64,000 nt of DNA, taken from the NCBI RefSeq assembly GCF_002261225.1, contig NZ_NEVM01000001.1, positions 310,001-374,000 on the forward strand. Direction: 5' to 3'. The translations under genes and the position numbers were made by a program. Source of the DNA: Bordetella genomosp. 10. GTDB lineage: Bacteria; Pseudomonadota; Gammaproteobacteria; Burkholderiales; Burkholderiaceae_B. Of this stretch, positions 60,621-64,000 are shown piece by piece (the stretch's first letter is position 1; each line of letters opens with the position of its first letter). Below the pieces are notes generated by a model that worked only from the letters and a program-made list of their open reading frames with translations, was not told the origin of the DNA and made no database searches.

Positions 60621-62163
60621 CGGTGGAGGTCTGTGGTGATGGACGGGAGGAAGGCGCGGTCCGGCCACGTAGCAGGGCGGCCAGGCGGGTCCGGTGTTTC
60701 CAGGCGTAAGGCAGGAGGAACATCAGCGCGGCCAGGATCAGGAAGGTCACCGACAGGCCGCTGGATAGAAAGATGGCGGGATCGGCGCTGGACAGGGTCA
60801 TCGATTGCCGGAACGATTGCTCCAGGCTCTTGCCCAGCACCACGGCCAGCACCATGGGAGCCAGCGGCACATCGAGCTTGCGAAACACATAGCCGACCAG
60901 GCCGAAGCCCAGGATCAAGCCAAGGTCCAGCGTGCTGCCGTCGATCGAGTAAACGCCTATGGTGGCGATGGCCAGGATCAAGGGCAGCAGGATGCCGGCC
61001 GGGACATGGAGCAGGCGCACGAAGATGAATACCAGCGGCAGGTTGAGCACGAACAGCATGACGTTGCCCAGGTACATGCTGTCGATCAGCCCCCAGACCA
61101 CTTCCGGATTGCGGGTCATCATCAGCGGGCCAGGCTGCAGGCCGTACATGACGAAAGCCCCGAGCAGCACGGCGGTCGTGCCATTGCTAGGCAGGCCCAG
61201 GGTCAGCAGGGGAACCATCGAGCCGCCGGCCGCGGCGTTATTGGCCGCCTCGGGGCCCGCCACGCCCTCGATCATGCCGGTGCCGAACTTATGCTTGTCT
61301 TTGTGGATACCGCGCTCCAGGCCGTAGGACAGGATGGTGGCGATGGTGGCGCCGGGGCCTGGCAGGATGCCCTTGACGAAGCCGATCAGCGTGCCGCGCA
61401 CGATGGGCATGACCGAGCGTGACCATTCTTCGCGCGTGAGCCACAGCCTGCCGCGGATGCGCATCGCGGGCGCCATGCCGCGGCAATGCTCCTCGAAGGT
61501 AACGAAGACTTCGGATATCGCGAACATGCCCACCGCCACCGCCAGGAAGCTGATGCCGTCCTGCAGCTCGGGCACTGCGCCGGTGAAGCGGGGCGAGCCG
61601 CTCTGCAGGTCTATGCCCACCGTGGCGATCATCAGGCCCAGCACCATGGACAGCAGGCCCTTGGCCAGCGACGCGCCGGTCAGGCTGGACACCGCCGACA
61701 TGGAGAACAACATCAGGCTGAAGTATTCGACCGGACCGAATTTCAGGCCGAAGCGCGCCAACGGCACGGCCAGCACGCTTAGCGCCACGACGCTGAACGT
61801 GCCGGCGATGAAGGACCCGATGGCGGAGACGGCCAGCGCCGCGCCGGCACGCCCGTTCTTGGCCATCTGATAGCCGTCGAGCGTGGTCATCACCGATGCG
61901 GATTCGCCCGGGGTGTTGATCAGGATGGAGGTCGTCGATCCGCCATACATGGCGCCGTAGTACATGCCGGCGACCATGATGAGCGCGCTGGTGGGATCCA
62001 TGCCGAAGGTCAGCGGCAACAGCAGCGCGATGCCCGCCGCGGGCCCCAGGCCAGGTAGTACGCCCACCACGGTACCCAGGATGCTGCCTATCAGCACGAA
62101 AAGCAGATTGCGCGGTTCGACGGCTGCGGCGAAGCCGTGCAGCATGTGCTCGAAGTTATTCAT
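60610..62163 (-). CDS. tctA: tripartite tricarboxylate transporter large membrane subunit
   Basis: The 517-residue protein has about 12 helices with the TctA motifs VVGVLPGLGPAAGIALLLP, MYYGAMYGGSTTSILINTPG and KGILPGPGATIATILSYGLE. It uses an ion gradient for uptake with TctB and TctC. The gene lies 13 bp after tctB and overlaps tctC. Length is normal for the family. Confidence 0.94.
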   Translation of the reverse strand: MNNFEHMLHGFAAAVEPRNLLFVLIGSILGTVVGVLPGLGPAAGIALLLPLTFGMDPTSALIMVAGMYYGAMYGGSTTSILINTPGESASVMTTLDGYQMAKNGRAGAALAVSAIGSFIAGTFSVVALSVLAVPLARFGLKFGPVEYFSLMLFSMSAVSSLTGASLAKGLLSMVLGLMIATVGIDLQSGSPRFTGAVPELQDGISFLAVAVGMFAISEVFVTFEEHCRGMAPAMRIRGRLWLTREEWSRSVMPIVRGTLIGFVKGILPGPGATIATILSYGLERGIHKDKHKFGTGMIEGVAGPEAANNAAAGGSMVPLLTLGLPSNGTTAVLLGAFVMYGLQPGPLMMTRNPEVVWGLIDSMYLGNVMLFVLNLPLVFIFVRLLHVPAGILLPLILAIATIGVYSIDGSTLDLGLILGFGLVGYVFRKLDVPLAPMVLAVVLGKSLEQSFRQSMTLSSADPAIFLSSGLSVTFLILAALMFLLPYAWKHRTRLAALLRGRTAPSSRPSPQTSTDES

Positions 62164-62176
62164 GGTATTGCCGCGT

Positions 62177-62641
62177 TCAAAAGGGGAGGAAGCCGACGGG
62201 CAGGGGAACGCCGAACAGGCCGGCGAACAGCAGATAGCTGCCGCCGGCGAAAAGAATGGCGACGGCGGCGCCCGCGTAACGGTTGCCGTGATGAAAGCGC
62301 AGGATCAGGCCCAGCAGAAATGCCGCGGTCGCCAGGGCATAGCCCAAGGTCTCGAAAAACAGGAAATAGAGCCCGGTCCAGATCGACACGGTCAACAGCA
62401 CGCGGAAATCCTGATCGCGCACGTAGCGGTAGAAGCGGGCGCCGTCCGCGCGCAGTGCGGCCCGGGCGCACCCTTGCACGATCAAGACGATGCCGACGAT
62501 GATCAAGGCGATTGTGAGCACCTCGGGGAACAGGCGCGGCCCCAATGGGTCGCCGAACTGAAGCACGGGAATCTGCGAGATGCCCCAGCCGTAGATCAGG
62601 GCAATGATGAGGGCGGCGGCGCCCAGGGCAAGCTGTGTCAT
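62177..62641 (-). CDS. tctB: tripartite tricarboxylate transporter small membrane subunit
   Basis: The 154-residue protein has four predicted helices, including LGAAALIIALIYGWGISQIP, PEVLTIALIIVGIVLIVQG and IWTGLYFLFFETLGYALATA. This matches the TctB family. Its ATG overlaps the stop of the TetR gene (ATGA). A longer open frame through the TetR gene has no homology. Confidence 0.88.
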   Translation of the reverse strand: MTQLALGAAALIIALIYGWGISQIPVLQFGDPLGPRLFPEVLTIALIIVGIVLIVQGCARAALRADGARFYRYVRDQDFRVLLTVSIWTGLYFLFFETLGYALATAAFLLGLILRFHHGNRYAGAAVAILFAGGSYLLFAGLFGVPLPVGFLPF

Positions 62642-63255
62642 TGCGCGGCCCCGCACGATGTGTCTTTGCGCCCGCTCAGCAGCATGGCCACGATGGCGCG
62701 GGCCGTGGTGGCGGGCCGCGCTTGCGGACGCAGTACCGACGCGGCAAGCGCGCCTTCGTAGAGCAGCAGCAGTTGGTCGGCCAGCGCGTCGCTGGCGCCG
62801 TTCACGCCGTTCTTCCGGTCCGGCTCGGCCTGCAACAGCCGGACGAAGAGGGCACGTAAAAATGCCTTGTGCTCCTGGCCCACCGCGAAGATGGCCTCCG
62901 ATCGCGGATTCTCCGTCACCGCGATGACGAACGCGCAACCGCGATAGTGTTCGTCGCGGGTCTTCGTTTCCAGGCTGGCGAAGATGGCGTCTACGGCCTC
63001 GGCGCCGGATTTGTCTGTGACCAGGTCCAGTAGCTGTCGGCTGACGCATTCATGCCGATGCCGAAGATAAGCCAGCACCAGTCCTTCCTTGCCGCGGAAA
63101 TGCCTGTATAGCGTCGCGCGGGTGATGCGCAAATGCCGCACGAGGCTATCAACGCCAAGCAGATACGTCCCATGTCGATAAAACAACTCGCCGACCGCCG
63201 CGATGATGCGATCACGGGTGGGCAAGGAGGAATCAAGCGATGATGCAGTTTGCAT
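62638..63255 (-). CDS. TetR-family transcriptional regulator
   Basis: The 205-residue protein has an N-terminal helix-turn-helix (residues about 13-58: RDRIIAAVGELFYRHGTYLL, then RITRATLYRHFRGKEGLVLA) and a C-terminal ligand domain with CAFVIAVTENPRS. It is the first gene of its own operon, coupled to tctB, so it should repress the transporter and PrpD genes and itself until the substrate appears. A near-perfect palindrome begins four bases upstream of its ATG. Confidence 0.9.
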   Translation of the reverse strand: MQTASSLDSSLPTRDRIIAAVGELFYRHGTYLLGVDSLVRHLRITRATLYRHFRGKEGLVLAYLRHRHECVSRQLLDLVTDKSGAEAVDAIFASLETKTRDEHYRGCAFVIAVTENPRSEAIFAVGQEHKAFLRALFVRLLQAEPDRKNGVNGASDALADQLLLLYEGALAASVLRPQARPATTARAIVAMLLSGRKDTSCGAAQ

Positions 63256-63258
63256 GGC

Positions 63259-63284
63259 CGGTAGAAAGAACGTTCGTTCTACCG
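63259..63284. promoter_or_regulatory. 26-bp palindrome, probable TetR operator
   Basis: Centred on AACGTT, the element has 13-base half-sites (left CGGTAGAAAGAAC, right GTTCGTTCTACCG) that pair at 12 of 13 positions. Its right place, 4-29 bp before the TetR start codon, and its size fit a TetR operator that overlaps the promoter or the start of the transcript. Autorepression of the operon is the likely effect. Confidence 0.75.
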
Positions 63285-63440
63285 AAGAATACGTGGCGTC
63301 CCGGGGTGGACCAACGTCAAATAATTCATCTGCAAATAGCCGAAAGCAGTGACTCTCAGCTGCTGTTCAGCTTGTTGGCCACCGCGTTTCGCGTATTCGA
63401 GCTGACGCAATCTCAAGCGCCCTTGCCCGGCAAGGACTAG

Positions 63441-63760
63441 GTGCGTGTCATCGTGATTGACCTGTCCGAGACGGACCTATAGATCGCCCGCCAGTATTCC
63501 CCACCGCGATGATCGTGGCCGACCGCTTTCACGTTGTGCGCCTGGTCAATCAGAACTTTCCCAGGCTATGGCAGCAACGGACCCCGAAGGCCGGAAGAAC
63601 CGGGGCTCGCTCAGCCTGGTCATCGCCATCACTGGAAGCTGACGGCCTCGCAAAAGGAACGTCGACACTTGTACCTGGCGCAATCGCGGTGTTGCAGGCG
63701 CTGTATTTCGCCAAGCAGCAATTGGACAGCTTTGGGAGGCTTCCACTCGCTGCCCGCATT
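63441..63760 (+). mobile_element. ISL3-family transposase remnant, multiply frameshifted
   Basis: Pieces of an ISL3-type transposase occur in order but in different frames: VRVIVIDLSETDL (from 63441), MIVADRFHVVRLVNQNF (from 63509), GRKNRGSLSL (about 63590), LTASQKERRHLYLAQ (about 63640) and VLQALYFAKQQL (about 63690). All three forward frames are used, with at least four shifts in about 250 bp, and an in-frame stop follows ETDL. The ends and any inverted repeats are not identifiable. It is a dead relic beside the LysR gene. Confidence 0.8.
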
Positions 63761-63764
63761 CACG

Positions 63765-64000
63765 CTAGATCAGCATCCGAACACCTTCGGCGCGGGCCGA
63801 GCGCGGGATCTCCTGGAGCATTAGTTCGAGCAAGGCTTCGGCTGCCGGTGTCAGGCTACGCTGGTCAGGCTGGACCAGACACATCTGGCGGTGGCAGGTG
63901 GGGTCTTCCAACAGGCGGCATTGCAGCTTGTTTAGGGGAACTCGCTTTGCCGACAACGACGGCAGCGCACAGATGCCCAGGCCCTGATTGATCAATGATT
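63765..64000 (-). CDS. LysR-family regulator, C-terminal part (5' end beyond window)
   Basis: The frame is open from the window edge to a stop at 63765. It reads INQGLGICALPSLSAKRVPL and ends with a DPTCHRQMCLVQPDQRSLTP stretch, typical of the last third of a LysR effector domain. The N-terminus with the DNA-binding helix lies beyond position 64000, so nothing can be said about its target. The transposase relic directly adjoins its 3' end. Confidence 0.75.
   Translation of the reverse strand, partial: SLINQGLGICALPSLSAKRVPLNKLQCRLLEDPTCHRQMCLVQPDQRSLTPAAEALLELMLQEIPRSARAEGVRMLI

Overview
The window looks like a piece of chromosome from a G+C-rich beta-proteobacterium of the Bordetella/Achromobacter type (Alcaligenaceae). 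This is inferred from the base composition, the Bug/TctC-type binding proteins, the Burkholderiales-type porin and the density of LysR regulators. No rRNA, tRNA, CRISPR array or replication origin was recognised. Almost everything encodes uptake and catabolism of small organic molecules.

Layout. (1) 1-7.7 kb: a hydantoinase/oxoprolinase pair (hyuA-hyuB, hyuB cut by the window edge) behind a polyamine-type binding protein, a divergent XRE-cupin regulator, then a LysR gene divergent from a small cupin. (2) 7.7-11.9 kb: an IsdG-like monooxygenase divergent from an SDR, followed by a racemase-fold protein lacking both catalytic cysteines, a Bug receptor and a LysR. (3) 11.9-14.0 kb: a DHA2-type MFS exporter translationally coupled to a MarR regulator. 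(4) 14.2-24.5 kb: two sulfonate-type (Ssu/Tau) ABC systems facing tail to tail. One has a rhodanese and a TauD-type dioxygenase, the other a class II aldolase and an FMN monooxygenase. A decayed binding-protein fragment lies in the second. (5) 24.7-39.0 kb: one very compact minus-strand operon, dppBCDF-type transporter, four-rhodanese protein, DszC/SfnB-like flavin monooxygenase, DszA/NtaA-like monooxygenase, aldolase, HD protein, family-5 binding protein, MmgE/PrpD protein and a second family-5 binding protein, with a divergent LysR. (6) 40.3-53.0 kb: a rearranged second copy of the same enzyme set (rhodanese, two FMN monooxygenases, aldolase, binding protein, DszC-like enzyme, SDR), a broken ketopantoate reductase and a porin, with a second paralogous LysR. 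(7) 53.0-56.7 kb: another sulfonate-type ABC transporter with two unlike binding proteins. (8) 56.8-63.3 kb: a TetR-tctB-tctA-tctC-PrpD-PrpD operon bounded by a near-perfect operator palindrome and a strong intrinsic terminator. (9) 63.3-64 kb: an ISL3-type transposase relic and the 3' end of a LysR gene.

How the parts may work together. Regions 4-6 together read as an organosulfur scavenging island. Porin and ABC systems would bring in sulfonates or larger sulfur compounds. TauD-type, DszA-type and DszC-type oxygenases would oxidise or cleave C-S bonds. Rhodaneses would handle the released sulfur, and aldolases, PrpD proteins and the HD protein would process the carbon skeleton. No FMN reductase (SsuE type) was seen, so reduced flavin must be supplied from elsewhere. 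The substrate is not identifiable from sequence alone.
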